From Nocardia colli (GTDB taxonomy: Bacteria; Actinomycetota; Actinomycetes; Mycobacteriales; Mycobacteriaceae): a stretch of DNA of 64,000 nt. Positions 1-7,809 of this stretch are shown in pieces. The notes under the pieces are model-generated. The model was not told the DNA's origin. It saw only the letters and a program-made list of their open reading frames with translations, and made no database searches. The stretch covers positions 434,001 to 498,000 of the forward strand of contig NZ_VXLC01000001.1 in NCBI RefSeq assembly GCF_008704205.1, read 5' to 3'. The position numbers and the translations under genes are program-made. The number at the start of each line of letters is the position of its first letter. Positions within the stretch are counted from its first letter, which is position 1.

Positions 1-632
1 TCCATCCGGTCGCCGATCATCACCGTCGACTGCGAGTGCGCGCCGATCCGGCGCAGCGCCGAACGCATCATCAGCGGGTTCGGCTTGCCGATGTAGTACG
101 GGTCGCGGCCGGTGGCGCGGGTGATCAGCGCGGCCACCGAGCCGGTCGCGGGCAGCGAGCCGTCGCGGGACGGGCCGGTCGGGTCGGGGTTGGTCGCGAT
201 GAAGCTCGCGCCGCGCTCGATCAGGCGGATCGCGGTGGTGATCGCCTCGAACGAGTAGTTGCGCGTCTCGCCGAGCACCACGTAGTCGGGGTTGCTGTCG
301 GTGAGCACATAGCCGATCTCGTGCAACGCGGTGGTGAGGCCGGATTCGCCGACCACGTAGGCGGTTCCGTTCGGGCGCTGCTCGTCCAGGAAGGTGGCGG
401 TGGCCAGGGCGGAGGTCCAGATCGCCTCCTCCGGAATGTCGAGTCCGGTGTGGCGCAGCCGGGCTTGCAGGTCGCGCGGGGTGCGGATGGAGTTGTTGGT
501 CAGCACCAGGAACGGGGTCTCGTTGGCGCGCAGCTCGGCGAGGAACTCGTCGGCGCCGGGCACCAGTTGGTCCTCGTGCACCAGGACACCGTCCATGTCG
601 GTCAGATAGGACAGGATCGGTTCATCAGTCAC
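1..632 (-). CDS. HAD-IIA family (NagD-like) hydrolase, 3' end outside window
   Basis: Reading leftward from a GTG (reverse of 630-632) gives [20 protein letters not shown], which holds HAD motif I (DMDGV). LVLTNNS follows as motif II, and [13 protein letters not shown] and MIGDRM sit near the window edge as the motif III/IV region. This order is typical of HAD-IIA phosphatases (NagD, p-nitrophenylphosphatase, UMP or glycerol-phosphate phosphatase). About 210 residues are visible; the last part of the usual 260-270 residue protein lies beyond base 1. Substrate cannot be told from the sequence. An open frame on the plus strand across the same bases has low-complexity translation and is treated as a shadow. 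Confidence 0.85.
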   Translation of the reverse strand, partial: MTDEPILSYLTDMDGVLVHEDQLVPGADEFLAELRANETPFLVLTNNSIRTPRDLQARLRHTGLDIPEEAIWTSALATATFLDEQRPNGTAYVVGESGLTTALHEIGYVLTDSNPDYVVLGETRNYSFEAITTAIRLIERGASFIATNPDPTGPSRDGSLPATGSVAALITRATGRDPYYIGKPNPLMMRSALRRIGAHSQSTVMIGDRM

Positions 633-907
633 CAGACAATTGTCCGCTATCAGACACGGTTCCGGGGGTAAGTCCGTCGGGGTGCGACCCTTCGCACACC
701 CTCGACGACCGCTGACTATGGTCGAAGACGGCCGTATGACGTATGTGCGAAAAGCGCCGGACAGTGCTCAAATGATCACCGGGGCGCGGGAACGTTCACG
801 ATCCCGCGCCGGTTGAAGCCAAGCATGACCGCAGCGCGTCTGCGGCCGACCAACGGTGTGCGGGAATGCCCGCACAGGTGTGCAGCGAAGCGACAGGAGT
901 GGCGCAC
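633..907. other. Divergent intergenic region with a 9-bp hairpin
   Basis: This gap separates the leftward HAD gene from the rightward fgd gene and must hold both promoters. An inverted repeat, GGCGCGGGA (783-791) and TCCCGCGCC (802-810), encloses a 10-nt loop about 100 bases before fgd. I see no convincing coding region or known riboswitch here. Confidence 0.4.
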
Positions 908-1918
908 ATGGGTGAGCTCAAGCTCGGATACAAGGCGTCGGCGGAACAGTTCGGTCCGCGCGAACTGGTGGAGATCGCGGTACTGGCCGAGGAACACGGT
1001 CTGGACAGCGCGTCGGTCAGCGATCACTTCCAGCCGTGGCGGCACAAGGGCGGGCACGCGCCGTTCTCGCTGGCCTGGATGGCCGCGGTCGGCGAGCGGA
1101 CGAAGCGGATCCAGCTCGGCACCTCGGTGCTCACCCCCACGTTCCGCTACAACCCGGCGGTGATCGCGCAAGCCTTCGCCACCATGGGTTGTCTCTACCC
1201 CGACCGGATCATGCTCGGGGTCGGCTCCGGCGAGGCGCTGAACGAGATCGCCACCGGATACAAGGGCGAGTGGCCGGAATTCAAGGAGCGCTTCGCCCGG
1301 CTGCGCGAGTCGGTCGAGCTGATGCGCGCGCTGTGGACCGGCGACCGCGTCGACTTCGCCGGCGAGTACTACAACACCGTCGGCGCGTCCATCTACGACG
1401 TGCCCAAGGGTGGCATCCCGGTCTACGTCGCGGCCGGCGGACCGCTGGTCGCGCGCTACGCGGGCCGCGCGGGTGACGGCTTCATCTGCACCTCCGGCAA
1501 GGGCATGGAGCTCTACACCGACAAGCTGATGCCCGCCGTCGCCGAGGGCGCCGCCAAGGCAGGCCGCACCGTCGACGACATCGACCGGATGATCGAGATC
1601 AAGATCTCCTACGACACCGATCCCGAACTGGCACTGGAGAACACCCGCTTCTGGGCCCCGCTGAGCCTGACCCCGGAGCAGAAGCACAGCATCACCGACC
1701 CGATCGAGATGGAGGCCGCCGCCGACGCCCTCCCGATCGAGCAGATCGCCAAGCGCTGGATCGTCGCCAGCGACCCCGACCAGGCCGTCGACCTGATCAA
1801 GCCCTACCTCGACGCCGGCCTCAACCACCTGGTCTTCCACGCCCCCGGCCACGACCAGCGCCGCTTCCTCGACCTGTTCCAGCGCGACCTGGCGCCGCGC
1901 CTGCGCGCACTCGGCTGA
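908..1918 (+). CDS. fgd: F420-dependent glucose-6-phosphate dehydrogenase
   Basis: The 336-residue product closely matches mycobacterial Fgd1 from the first residues ([15 protein letters not shown]) to the end ([17 protein letters not shown]). It is a luciferase-like TIM-barrel enzyme that oxidises glucose-6-phosphate to 6-phosphogluconolactone and reduces cofactor F420, supplying F420H2 to redox enzymes in the cytosol. Motifs typical of the family are visible, including [18 protein letters not shown] near residues 38-55 and [10 protein letters not shown] near 107-116. The ATG at 908 is chosen because AGGAG lies 8-10 bases upstream and the product then has the family length; the open frame extends upstream to 866 without a ribosome site. 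Its presence implies an F420-making organism. Confidence is high. Confidence 0.96.
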   Translation: MGELKLGYKASAEQFGPRELVEIAVLAEEHGLDSASVSDHFQPWRHKGGHAPFSLAWMAAVGERTKRIQLGTSVLTPTFRYNPAVIAQAFATMGCLYPDRIMLGVGSGEALNEIATGYKGEWPEFKERFARLRESVELMRALWTGDRVDFAGEYYNTVGASIYDVPKGGIPVYVAAGGPLVARYAGRAGDGFICTSGKGMELYTDKLMPAVAEGAAKAGRTVDDIDRMIEIKISYDTDPELALENTRFWAPLSLTPEQKHSITDPIEMEAAADALPIEQIAKRWIVASDPDQAVDLIKPYLDAGLNHLVFHAPGHDQRRFLDLFQRDLAPRLRALG

Positions 1919-1927
1919 TCCGACGAC

Positions 1928-1968
1928 AAAGGCTCCGCCCGTTCCGAATGCGAACGGGCGGAGCCTTT
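1928..1968. terminator. Bidirectional terminator between fgd and metZ
   Basis: A perfect 17-bp stem, AAAGGCTCCGCCCGTTC paired with GAACGGGCGGAGCCTTT, encloses a 7-base loop and is flanked by A and T runs on the respective strands. It sits between the convergent fgd and metZ stop codons, so it can end both transcripts. Confidence 0.9.
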
Positions 1969-1975
1969 CTCGTTG

Positions 1976-3190
1976 TCAGCTCAGTGCGTGGTCGAGATCG
2001 GCGAGCAGATCCTCGACATCTTCCAGGCCGACGGAGATGCGGACCACGCCGTCGGAGAGGCCGATGGTGGCCCGCCCCTCCGGGCCCATCGCGCGATGAG
2101 TCGTGGTGGCGGGGTGGGTGATCAACGACTTCGCGTCACCGAGATTGTTCGAGATGTCGATGATGCGCAGGCGGTTGAGCACCTCGAAGGCCCGCTTCTT
2201 CGCCTCGTGCGCGGGCGCGTTCAGCTCGAAGGTGACCACGGTGCCGCCGGCACTCATCTGGCTGGTGGCCAGGTCGTGCTGCGGATGTGATTCCAGGAAC
2301 GGGTATTTCACCCAGCTGACCGAGTTGTTGGTCTCCAGGAAGCGGGCGATGCGCAACGCGGACTCGGTCGAATGCCGCACCCGCAGCGGCATCGTCTCCA
2401 AGCCCTTGAGCAGCGTCCACGCGTTGAACGGGCTCAGCGCCGGACCGGTATGGCGCATCAGCGTTTTCACCGGTCCGTCGATGTAGTCCTTTTCGCCGAG
2501 GATCGCGCCGCCGAGCACCCTGCCCTGGCCGTCGATGTGCTTGGTGCCCGAGTAGACGACCACGTCGGCACCGAGTTCGAACCCGCGTTGCAGCAATGGG
2601 GTGGCAAAGACGTTGTCCAGCACCACCTTCGCGCCCGCGGCATGCGCGAGCTCGGTGACCCGGCGCACGTCGACGAGGGTCTGCATGGGGTTGGCCGGCG
2701 TCTCGAAGAACACCGCCTGGGTGGGCACCGACAGCGCCTGCTCCCACTGCTCCAGATCCTCGCCGTCGACGAAGACCGTCTGCACGCCCCAGCGCGGCAG
2801 GATCTCGTTGCACACCACGAAGCAGGACCCGAACAGGCTGCGCGCGGCCACAAGTCGATCACCCGCGCCGAGCAGCGCGCCCAAAGCGGTGAATACCGCG
2901 GACATTCCGCTCGCGGTCGCGAAGCACGCCTCGGCGCCGTCGAGCAGCCGCATCCGCTCCTCGAACATGGCCACCGTCGGGTTGCCGTAGCGGGAGTAGA
3001 CGAAATGCTCCACGTCCCCGGTGAACGCGGCCTCGGCGGCCTCCGCGCTCTCGTAGACGAAGCCGGAGGTCAGGTACAGCGCCTCGGAGGTTTCCTCGAA
3101 ACCGGAGCGGCGCAACCCGCCTCGCACGCCGAGGGTGGCCGGGCCGACGCCCTCGGGCAGCGGCTTGTCGAACGCACCACCTGTGATCAC
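1976..3190 (-). CDS. metZ: O-succinylhomoserine sulfhydrylase
   Basis: The 404-residue product is a PLP enzyme of the Cys/Met metabolism family, fold type I. YSRYGNPT near residues 65-72 and the PLP-lysine motif YSGTKHIDGQGRVLGG near 213-228 are clear. The sequence matches actinobacterial MetZ, which uses sulfide and O-succinylhomoserine (or the acetyl ester) to make homocysteine for methionine synthesis. It starts with GTG, and a GGGAGG ribosome site lies inside the preceding small ORF. The GTGA overlap with that ORF's stop indicates translational coupling. It is the last gene of a riboswitch-led rhodanese, sORF, metZ unit. Confidence 0.95.
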   Translation of the reverse strand: MITGGAFDKPLPEGVGPATLGVRGGLRRSGFEETSEALYLTSGFVYESAEAAEAAFTGDVEHFVYSRYGNPTVAMFEERMRLLDGAEACFATASGMSAVFTALGALLGAGDRLVAARSLFGSCFVVCNEILPRWGVQTVFVDGEDLEQWEQALSVPTQAVFFETPANPMQTLVDVRRVTELAHAAGAKVVLDNVFATPLLQRGFELGADVVVYSGTKHIDGQGRVLGGAILGEKDYIDGPVKTLMRHTGPALSPFNAWTLLKGLETMPLRVRHSTESALRIARFLETNNSVSWVKYPFLESHPQHDLATSQMSAGGTVVTFELNAPAHEAKKRAFEVLNRLRIIDISNNLGDAKSLITHPATTTHRAMGPEGRATIGLSDGVVRISVGLEDVEDLLADLDHALS

Positions 3191-3246
3191 GACTGCCTCC
3201 CGACAGAGCTCCGCGACAACGCGTCCACCGAACAGCAGCTACTCAT
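3187..3246 (-). CDS. 19-residue Cys-Cys small ORF coupled between rhodanese and metZ
   Basis: The frame encodes MSSCCSVDALSRSSVGRQS. Its ATG overlaps the rhodanese stop (ATGA, 3243-3246) and its TGA overlaps the metZ GTG (GTGA, 3187-3190), so it fills the gap between the two genes exactly. Codons 4-5 are TGC TGT, a tandem cysteine pair. The metZ ribosome site (GGGAGG) lies within its last codons. Cysteine-rich leader ORFs that sense cysteine supply are known in mycobacteria, where they usually sit at the 5' end of operons; here the ORF is internal. A role as a cysteine-sensing coupler for metZ is inference. It could instead simply keep ribosomes moving across the gap. Confidence 0.6.
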   Translation of the reverse strand: MSSCCSVDALSRSSVGRQS

Positions 3247-3659
3247 GACTGCCGCCAGGGCAGGCCGAGGGCACGCCAGCCGGCGCCGCCGCGATGTCCG
3301 TCCGCGTCGACCGGGCCCTCGAAGCCCTCGAGCACGTTGTACGAGGTGCCGAACCCGGCCTGGGTCGAGGCGATCGCCGCGCCGATCGAGCGCTGGCCGG
3401 AGCGACACAGGAAGATCACCGGAGCCTCCGGATTGTGCCCGTCGAGCGCCGAGACCAGCTGTTCGGTGAACTCGCCGTTGCGCGTCCCGGTCGAATCGAC
3501 CCACTCGATCAGTACCGTCGGGCGCTCGATCGAACTGGTGTCGGGCACGCCGACGAACTTCCATTCGGCCTCGGTGCGCACGTCGACCAAGACGGCTTCC
3601 GGGTTCTCGCGCAACAGATCCCAAGCCTGCTGCGGGGTGATGTCACCGGCATAACTCAT
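3243..3659 (-). CDS. Rhodanese-like sulfurtransferase
   Basis: The 138-residue single-domain rhodanese has DVRTEAEW near residues 26-33 and the active-site loop FLCRSGQRS with catalytic Cys near residue 94. Such proteins carry a persulfide on this Cys and pass sulfane sulfur to acceptors; the partner here is unknown. The ATG at 3659 is preceded by AGGAGG at the usual distance, so it is preferred over an upstream in-frame start at 3689 that would fall inside the riboswitch. It is cotranscribed with metZ through the Cys-Cys sORF. This pairing matches, from memory, Rv0390-Rv0391 in M. tuberculosis, which suggests a role in sulfide or sulfur handling for homocysteine synthesis. Confidence 0.9.
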   Translation of the reverse strand: MSYAGDITPQQAWDLLRENPEAVLVDVRTEAEWKFVGVPDTSSIERPTVLIEWVDSTGTRNGEFTEQLVSALDGHNPEAPVIFLCRSGQRSIGAAIASTQAGFGTSYNVLEGFEGPVDADGHRGGAGWRALGLPWRQS

Positions 3660-3672
3660 CTGGACCCTCCTA

Positions 3673-3790
3673 GAATCCGCACTTGCCACGCTCAGGTTTG
3701 ACGCGCGGCCAGGTCGTCACCCGGAGCACCCCACCGCGGAGGAGGGTTGCCGACCAGTATTGCCGGGGCTTGACACTGGTTCTCATGACC
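3673..3790 (-). ncRNA. SAM-IV riboswitch upstream of rhodanese-metZ
   Basis: On the minus strand the segments GGTCATGAGA (3790-3781), GTCAAGCCCCGGC, GGTCGGCAACCCTCC, GCGGTGGGGTGCTCCGGG and TGACGACCTGG appear in order. They match the SAM-IV aptamer consensus as I remember it. The outer stem GGTCRTGA/TGACGACC closes the core. A 3' element, GGCAAGTGCGGATTC, resembles the SAM-IV tail and runs up to the AGGAGG site of the rhodanese gene, so control is likely at translation initiation. When S-adenosylmethionine is plentiful, expression of the rhodanese-sORF-metZ unit should fall. This call rests on pattern recall, not a covariance search. Confidence 0.85.
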
Positions 3791-3798
3791 TTCTGCTG

Positions 3799-3828
3799 AG
3801 ATTGCCTGGACGAGGGTCACCCTGTCAA
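3799..3828 (-). promoter_or_regulatory. Putative promoter for the SAM-IV/rhodanese/metZ transcript
   Basis: On the minus strand TTGACA (3828-3823) is followed after 18 bases by CAATCT (3804-3799). Transcription would start within a few bases of the first base of the riboswitch. The -10 match is weak but the placement fits well. Confidence 0.45.
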
Positions 3829-3853
3829 ATGGCTGCTCACGGTATGAGAATGC

Positions 3854-4300
3854 TCAATTACAGACCAACCATTTGTCGCCGGAGCGGGTCAGATTCCAGG
3901 TGGAAGTCTGCTCATTGCCGTCGACCTTGGTGGTGACCGTGGCCTTCGCCCGATCGCCGTCGCGCTGCGGATCGACGAGTTTCGTGATTTCCACGGTCTT
4001 TCCGCCGCCGGAACGCCCGGCGAGTGGGGAGCGTTTCGGGTCGAAGCCCGCGCAGCCCGCACCAGGTGGGGGCACCAGGTCGGTGCTGTTGGACCCCTCG
4101 ACGAAGTTGCGCACCGCGGCCGCGATCCGGTCGGAATCTGTGACATTTTTCTCAGCGGGCGACATGACCCCGCCGATGATGATCGCGCCGAGCACGAGGA
4201 CCGCGATGACGGCCGCGGCGACGAACGGTGCCACGGAACGCTTGTCGGTCTGATCGACCGTGATGACTTCGTCCTCGGCGGGTGACTCCTGATCGCTCAT
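3854..4300 (-). CDS. Small membrane-anchored protein with lumazine-binding/DUF4878-like C-terminal domain
   Basis: The 148-residue product has an acidic N-terminal tail (MSDQESPAEDEVITVDQTDK), one transmembrane helix near residues 25-45 and an extracytoplasmic domain. Two Cys residues, one in GAGCAGF and one at the C-terminus (KWLVCN), could form a disulfide. The layout (one helix, then about 100 residues ending in a WLVC-type strand) resembles DUF4878/NTF2-like envelope proteins and the C-terminal part of the larger protein at 27041-29356. The ATG at 4300 is chosen because the upstream extension in the same frame is Arg-rich and out of character. Function is unknown. Confidence 0.7.
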   Translation of the reverse strand: MSDQESPAEDEVITVDQTDKRSVAPFVAAAVIAVLVLGAIIIGGVMSPAEKNVTDSDRIAAAVRNFVEGSNSTDLVPPPGAGCAGFDPKRSPLAGRSGGGKTVEITKLVDPQRDGDRAKATVTTKVDGNEQTSTWNLTRSGDKWLVCN

Positions 4301-4587
4301 GCCACGATGATCCCTGGTCGGCGGGGATATCCGGCGCTCGCCCCCAGCGCGTGCGACGGCGAGCGGCGAAGGCCGGTGCGCCACGCGGGGATCGACGCCG
4401 CGAGATCGGGTAACCCGGACAGAACGCCTAGGGTGGCATCCGTTCAGTTCTCGCACCGCCGAGGGCGGCCTCGGCCGCCACCGATAGAATCGCGAGACTG
4501 CGGCCTGCTGTCATAGCCGCGACTGAGGTGGCCACGAGCCGACAACCGCAGTGTCCGCGCCGTCAGGTGCAACCAGCCAGCGCGTAA

Positions 4588-4603
4588 CTTAGCCTAGGCT
4601 AAG
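4588..4603. promoter_or_regulatory. IdeR/DtxR-like iron box upstream of fprA
   Basis: CTTAGCCTAGGCTAAG is a perfect 16-bp palindrome, and its AGGCTAA half matches the core half-site of the IdeR/DtxR consensus (TTAGGTTAGSCTAACCTAA). It lies 47 bases before the fprA ATG, where a bound repressor would block transcription under iron-replete conditions. Binding is inferred. Confidence 0.6.
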
Positions 4604-4650
4604 GAAGACGCCGTTAAATTTGTTCTCGACCATAAGGGTGCGCGTAAAAG

Positions 4651-6057
4651 ATGACCGAACAGAGTGCAGCTGACCGCCCGCTCCGCATCGCCATCGTTGG
4701 CGCCGGGCCCGCGGGAATCTATGCCGCCGACGCCCTGATGAAGTCGGACGCCGAGGTGAGCATCGACCTGTTCGAGCGCATGCCCGCGCCGTTCGGGCTG
4801 ATCCGCTACGGCGTCGCGCCGGACCACCCGCGGATCAAGGGCATCATCACCGCCCTGCACAAGGTGCTGGACAAGCCGCAGGTCCGCCTGCTCGGCAACA
4901 TCGACTACGGCACCGACATCACCCTCGACGACCTGCGCACCTTCTACGACGCGGTCATCTTCTCCACCGGCGCCAATGCCGACCGCGCGCTGGGCATCCC
5001 GGGCATCGGCCTGGACGGTTCCTACGGCGCGGCCGACTTCGTCTCCTGGTACGACGGCCACCCGGACGTGCCGCGCACCTGGCCGCTGGACGCGGAGAAG
5101 GTCGCTGTGCTCGGCGTCGGCAACGTCGCGCTCGACGTGGCCCGCGTGCTGGCCAAGACCGGCGACGAGCTGCTGCCGACCGAGATCCCGCCGAACGTCT
5201 ACGCCGGCCTCAAGGCGAACAAGGCGCTCGAGGTGCACGTGTTCGGCCGCCGCGGCCCGGCGCAGGCCAAGTTCACCCCGCTGGAACTGCGCGAGCTGGA
5301 TCATTCGCCGACCATCGAGGTCATCGTCGATCCCGAGGACATCGACTACGACGAGGGCTCCGAGGCCGCGCGCAGGCACTCCAAGCAGGTCGACATGATC
5401 GCGAACACGCTCGAGCAGTGGGCGATTCGCGACGTCGGCAACCGCCCGCACAAGCTGTTCCTGCACTTCTTCGAGTCGCCCGCGGAGATCCTCGGCGAGG
5501 ACGGCCGGGTCGTCGGCCTGCGCACCGAGCGCACCCAGCTCGACGGCACCGGCAACGTCAAGGGCACCGGCAACGTCAAGGGCACCGGCACGTTCAAGGA
5601 ATGGGACGTGCAGGCGGTCTACCGCGCCGTCGGCTACCTGTCGCAGAACCTGACCAACCTGCCGTTCGACGACCAGGCCGGCACCGTGCCGAACGAGGCG
5701 GGCCGGGTGATCGGCGACGAGAACGCCGACGGCGCCGACCGTTACGTCCCGGCCACCTACGTCACCGGCTGGATCAAGCGCGGCCCGGTCGGCCTCATCG
5801 GCCACACCAAGGGCGACGCCAACGAGACCGTGGCCTGCCTGCTCGACGACAGCGCGAACTTCACCCCGGCCGAGCGGCCGGAGCTGGACGCGGTCACCGA
5901 GTTCCTGGAGAGCAAGGGCATTCCGTTCACCACCTGGCAGGGCTGGTATCGCCTGGACGCGCACGAGCGCTCGCTCGGCGAGCCCGAGGGCCGCGAGCGG
6001 GTCAAGGTCGTCGAGCGCGAGGACATGCTGCGCGCCAGCGAGCCGCACAAGGTCTAG
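4651..6057 (+). CDS. fprA: NADPH-ferredoxin reductase, adrenodoxin-reductase type
   Basis: The 468-residue product matches the FprA/adrenodoxin reductase family. It has an FAD-binding GxGxxG site (IVGAGPAGIYAADAL near residues 14-28), PAPFGLIRYGVAPDHP near 46-61, an NADP site (VLGVGNVALDVARVL near 151-165) and the C-terminal VTGWIKRGPVGLIGHTKGDA segment near 371-390. It passes electrons from NADPH through FAD to ferredoxins that serve P450s and other Fe-S enzymes. A short internal repeat (GTGNVK) lies near residues 299-316. The iron-box palindrome upstream suggests iron control. It is monocistronic or loosely linked to the amidohydrolase 61 bases downstream. Confidence 0.95.
   Translation: MTEQSAADRPLRIAIVGAGPAGIYAADALMKSDAEVSIDLFERMPAPFGLIRYGVAPDHPRIKGIITALHKVLDKPQVRLLGNIDYGTDITLDDLRTFYDAVIFSTGANADRALGIPGIGLDGSYGAADFVSWYDGHPDVPRTWPLDAEKVAVLGVGNVALDVARVLAKTGDELLPTEIPPNVYAGLKANKALEVHVFGRRGPAQAKFTPLELRELDHSPTIEVIVDPEDIDYDEGSEAARRHSKQVDMIANTLEQWAIRDVGNRPHKLFLHFFESPAEILGEDGRVVGLRTERTQLDGTGNVKGTGNVKGTGTFKEWDVQAVYRAVGYLSQNLTNLPFDDQAGTVPNEAGRVIGDENADGADRYVPATYVTGWIKRGPVGLIGHTKGDANETVACLLDDSANFTPAERPELDAVTEFLESKGIPFTTWQGWYRLDAHERSLGEPEGRERVKVVEREDMLRASEPHKV
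5545..5598 (+). repeat. 18-bp in-frame tandem repeat within fprA
   Basis: GGCACCGGCAACGTCAAG occurs twice in a row (5545-5562 and 5563-5580), followed by a degenerate third unit (5581-5598). It encodes GTGNVK-GTGNVK-GTGTFK, probably a surface loop that has expanded by slippage. Confidence 0.9.
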
Positions 6058-6118
6058 CCCGACCCGGTTTGTTACCTCCACGACAGCAGAAAAACTCGCA
6101 CTGAGGCATTCTGTACAG

Positions 6119-6991
6119 GTGTTCGATGCCCATCTCCACATCTTCGATCCGCGGTTCCCGCGGTTCGAGAACGAGGGCTACCTGCCCGGCCCGTTCACCA
6201 TCGCCGACTATCGAAAGCGCATGTCCCGCTTCGAGGTCGGCGGCGGAGCCGTGGTCAGCGGGTCCTTCCAGGGCACCGATCAGACGTACCTGAGGGCGGC
6301 CCTCGCCGAGCTCGGCGAGGGCTGGGTCGGGGTCACCCGGCTCGACCTGGACGCCACCGACGACGAGATCATCGAACTGGACCGGATCGGCGTGCGCGGG
6401 CTGCGGTTCAACCTCAAGCGCGCCGCCGCCGACATCACCGGGATGACCTTGCAGGCGCTGCGGGCGCACGAGCTGGTCGGCTGGCATGTCGAGGTCTACA
6501 TCGACGGGCAGATGCTCGCGTCGTTGCAGCCGGTGATCTCAAAACTGCCGGTGTTCTGCATCGACCATCTCGGCATGTCCGACGAGGGCCTGCCCTACCT
6601 GCTGGATCTGGTGGATCGCGGCGCGCGGGTGAAGGCGACCGGTTTCGGCCGGGTCGCGATGAGCGTCCCCGACACCCTGCGCCGTATTCACGCGGTCAAC
6701 CCGGAAGCCCTGATGTTCGGCACCGACCTGCCCGGCACCCGGGCCGGCCGCCCCTTCCAGGACTCCGACGTCGACCTCATCTGCGACGTGGTCGGCACCG
6801 ACATGTTCGCCGTCCTGGAAGACAACGCCCGCGCGTTCTACCGCCTCCCCGCCAAGCTCCGCCCCCTACCGGCCGACCCGGCCCCCACCCTGCCGTTGCT
6901 GCACGCCGACCAGCCGACGCTCCCCATCCGCCGCGACAGCCTGCCCAAACCCGAAGTGGCGGATACGATTCCGTTCCCCGTCATCGAGTAG
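6119..6991 (+). CDS. Amidohydrolase-family TIM-barrel hydrolase
   Basis: The 290-residue product begins MFDAHLHIFDPRFPRF, carrying the metal-binding HxH (DAHLHIFDP) of the amidohydrolase_2 family. It continues with FCIDHLGMSD near residue 145 (third His) and MFGTDLPGTR near 200 (catalytic Asp), in the usual order for a decarboxylase/lactonase-like hydrolase. The tail from about residue 245 is Pro-rich and probably disordered. GTG at 6119 is the only start that keeps the N-terminal HxH, though it lacks a strong ribosome site. The stop abuts the stop of the convergent DUF456 gene with no spacer. Substrate is unknown. Confidence 0.8.
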   Translation: MFDAHLHIFDPRFPRFENEGYLPGPFTIADYRKRMSRFEVGGGAVVSGSFQGTDQTYLRAALAELGEGWVGVTRLDLDATDDEIIELDRIGVRGLRFNLKRAAADITGMTLQALRAHELVGWHVEVYIDGQMLASLQPVISKLPVFCIDHLGMSDEGLPYLLDLVDRGARVKATGFGRVAMSVPDTLRRIHAVNPEALMFGTDLPGTRAGRPFQDSDVDLICDVVGTDMFAVLEDNARAFYRLPAKLRPLPADPAPTLPLLHADQPTLPIRRDSLPKPEVADTIPFPVIE

Positions 6992-7474
6992 CTAGGCGGC
7001 GATCGCGCCGATCACCCAGACGCCGGTGGCGAGCAGGGCGCCGAGGAGTTCGATGAGCATGGACAGGCCGACGCCCTTGAGCGCGTGAACTGTTGACTGC
7101 CAAGCTTGTCGGCCGATGCGCAGGCGGTGGAGTTCGGAGAGGTAGACGCCGAGGACGAAGCCGACGAACAGGCCGACCACGGGGATGACGAAGAAACCGA
7201 CGATGCCGAGGACCGCGCCGAGCACCAGCGAGCGGTTGGCCACGCCCGCGTCCTTCATCTTCCGGCCGGGCCAGGTGTATTTGATGACGCCGGACAGCAC
7301 CAGAAGCGCGGTACTGATGCCGAAGACGATCCAGGCGGTCGCGCCGCCGGTCATGAAGGCCCACACCGCGATCGCGCCGAAGATCAGGATGACGCCCGGC
7401 AGGATCGGGACGATGATGCCGAGCAGGCCGACCAGAATCACCAGGCCGACGACGACCTCGCCAGCGGCGCTCAC
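6992..7474 (-). CDS. DUF456 family membrane protein
   Basis: The 160-residue product is mostly hydrophobic, with about four transmembrane segments and the DUF456 signatures GLLGIIVPILPGVILIFGAI near the start and GLFVGFVLGVYLSEL in the second half. Glycine-rich helices of this family resemble glycine zippers; function is unknown. GTG at 7474 is preferred because it has a GGAG site and starts just before the first helix; the upstream frame (to 7588) is Arg-rich and lies in repeat DNA. It overlaps nothing but abuts the amidohydrolase stop. Confidence 0.8.
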   Translation of the reverse strand: MSAAGEVVVGLVILVGLLGIIVPILPGVILIFGAIAVWAFMTGGATAWIVFGISTALLVLSGVIKYTWPGRKMKDAGVANRSLVLGAVLGIVGFFVIPVVGLFVGFVLGVYLSELHRLRIGRQAWQSTVHALKGVGLSMLIELLGALLATGVWVIGAIAA

Positions 7475-7570
7475 GACTCCGCCTCGCCGGCGCTCGGCTC
7501 CGCCGTTCGCGAGGGCGCGCTGTGGCTTCGGTTCGCTCGCTGACGCTCGCTCACGACTCCGCCTCGCCGG
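7468..7570. repeat. Two 23-bp direct repeats, 80 bp apart
   Basis: The sequence beginning CGCTCACGACTCCGCC and ending TCGCCGG (23 bp) occurs at 7468-7490 and again at 7548-7570. A third partial match (TCGCATGACTCCACCTC) follows. The intervening DNA is rich in GCTCGC-type motifs. The left copy overlaps the start of the DUF456 gene. Confidence 0.8.
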
Positions 7571-7809
7571 TCTCTCGCATGACTCCACCTCACCGCGCGG
7601 GCTCGCCGGACGTTCCCGCGAATGGTGCGCTGCTGAGATTGTGTCCTACCGCGTGCGTCCGCGCACGACCCCGGAGCATGGGTGCCCCGGCGACCGCGGC
7701 GATGGATGAGGCAGCGTTATTGTCATACTGTCAATACACCGGCCGGTCCGCTTTCCGAAGCGCCGCCGCAGTGCCGGTGTGCTGGATCAACGACGAACCG
7801 AGGTAGGGC

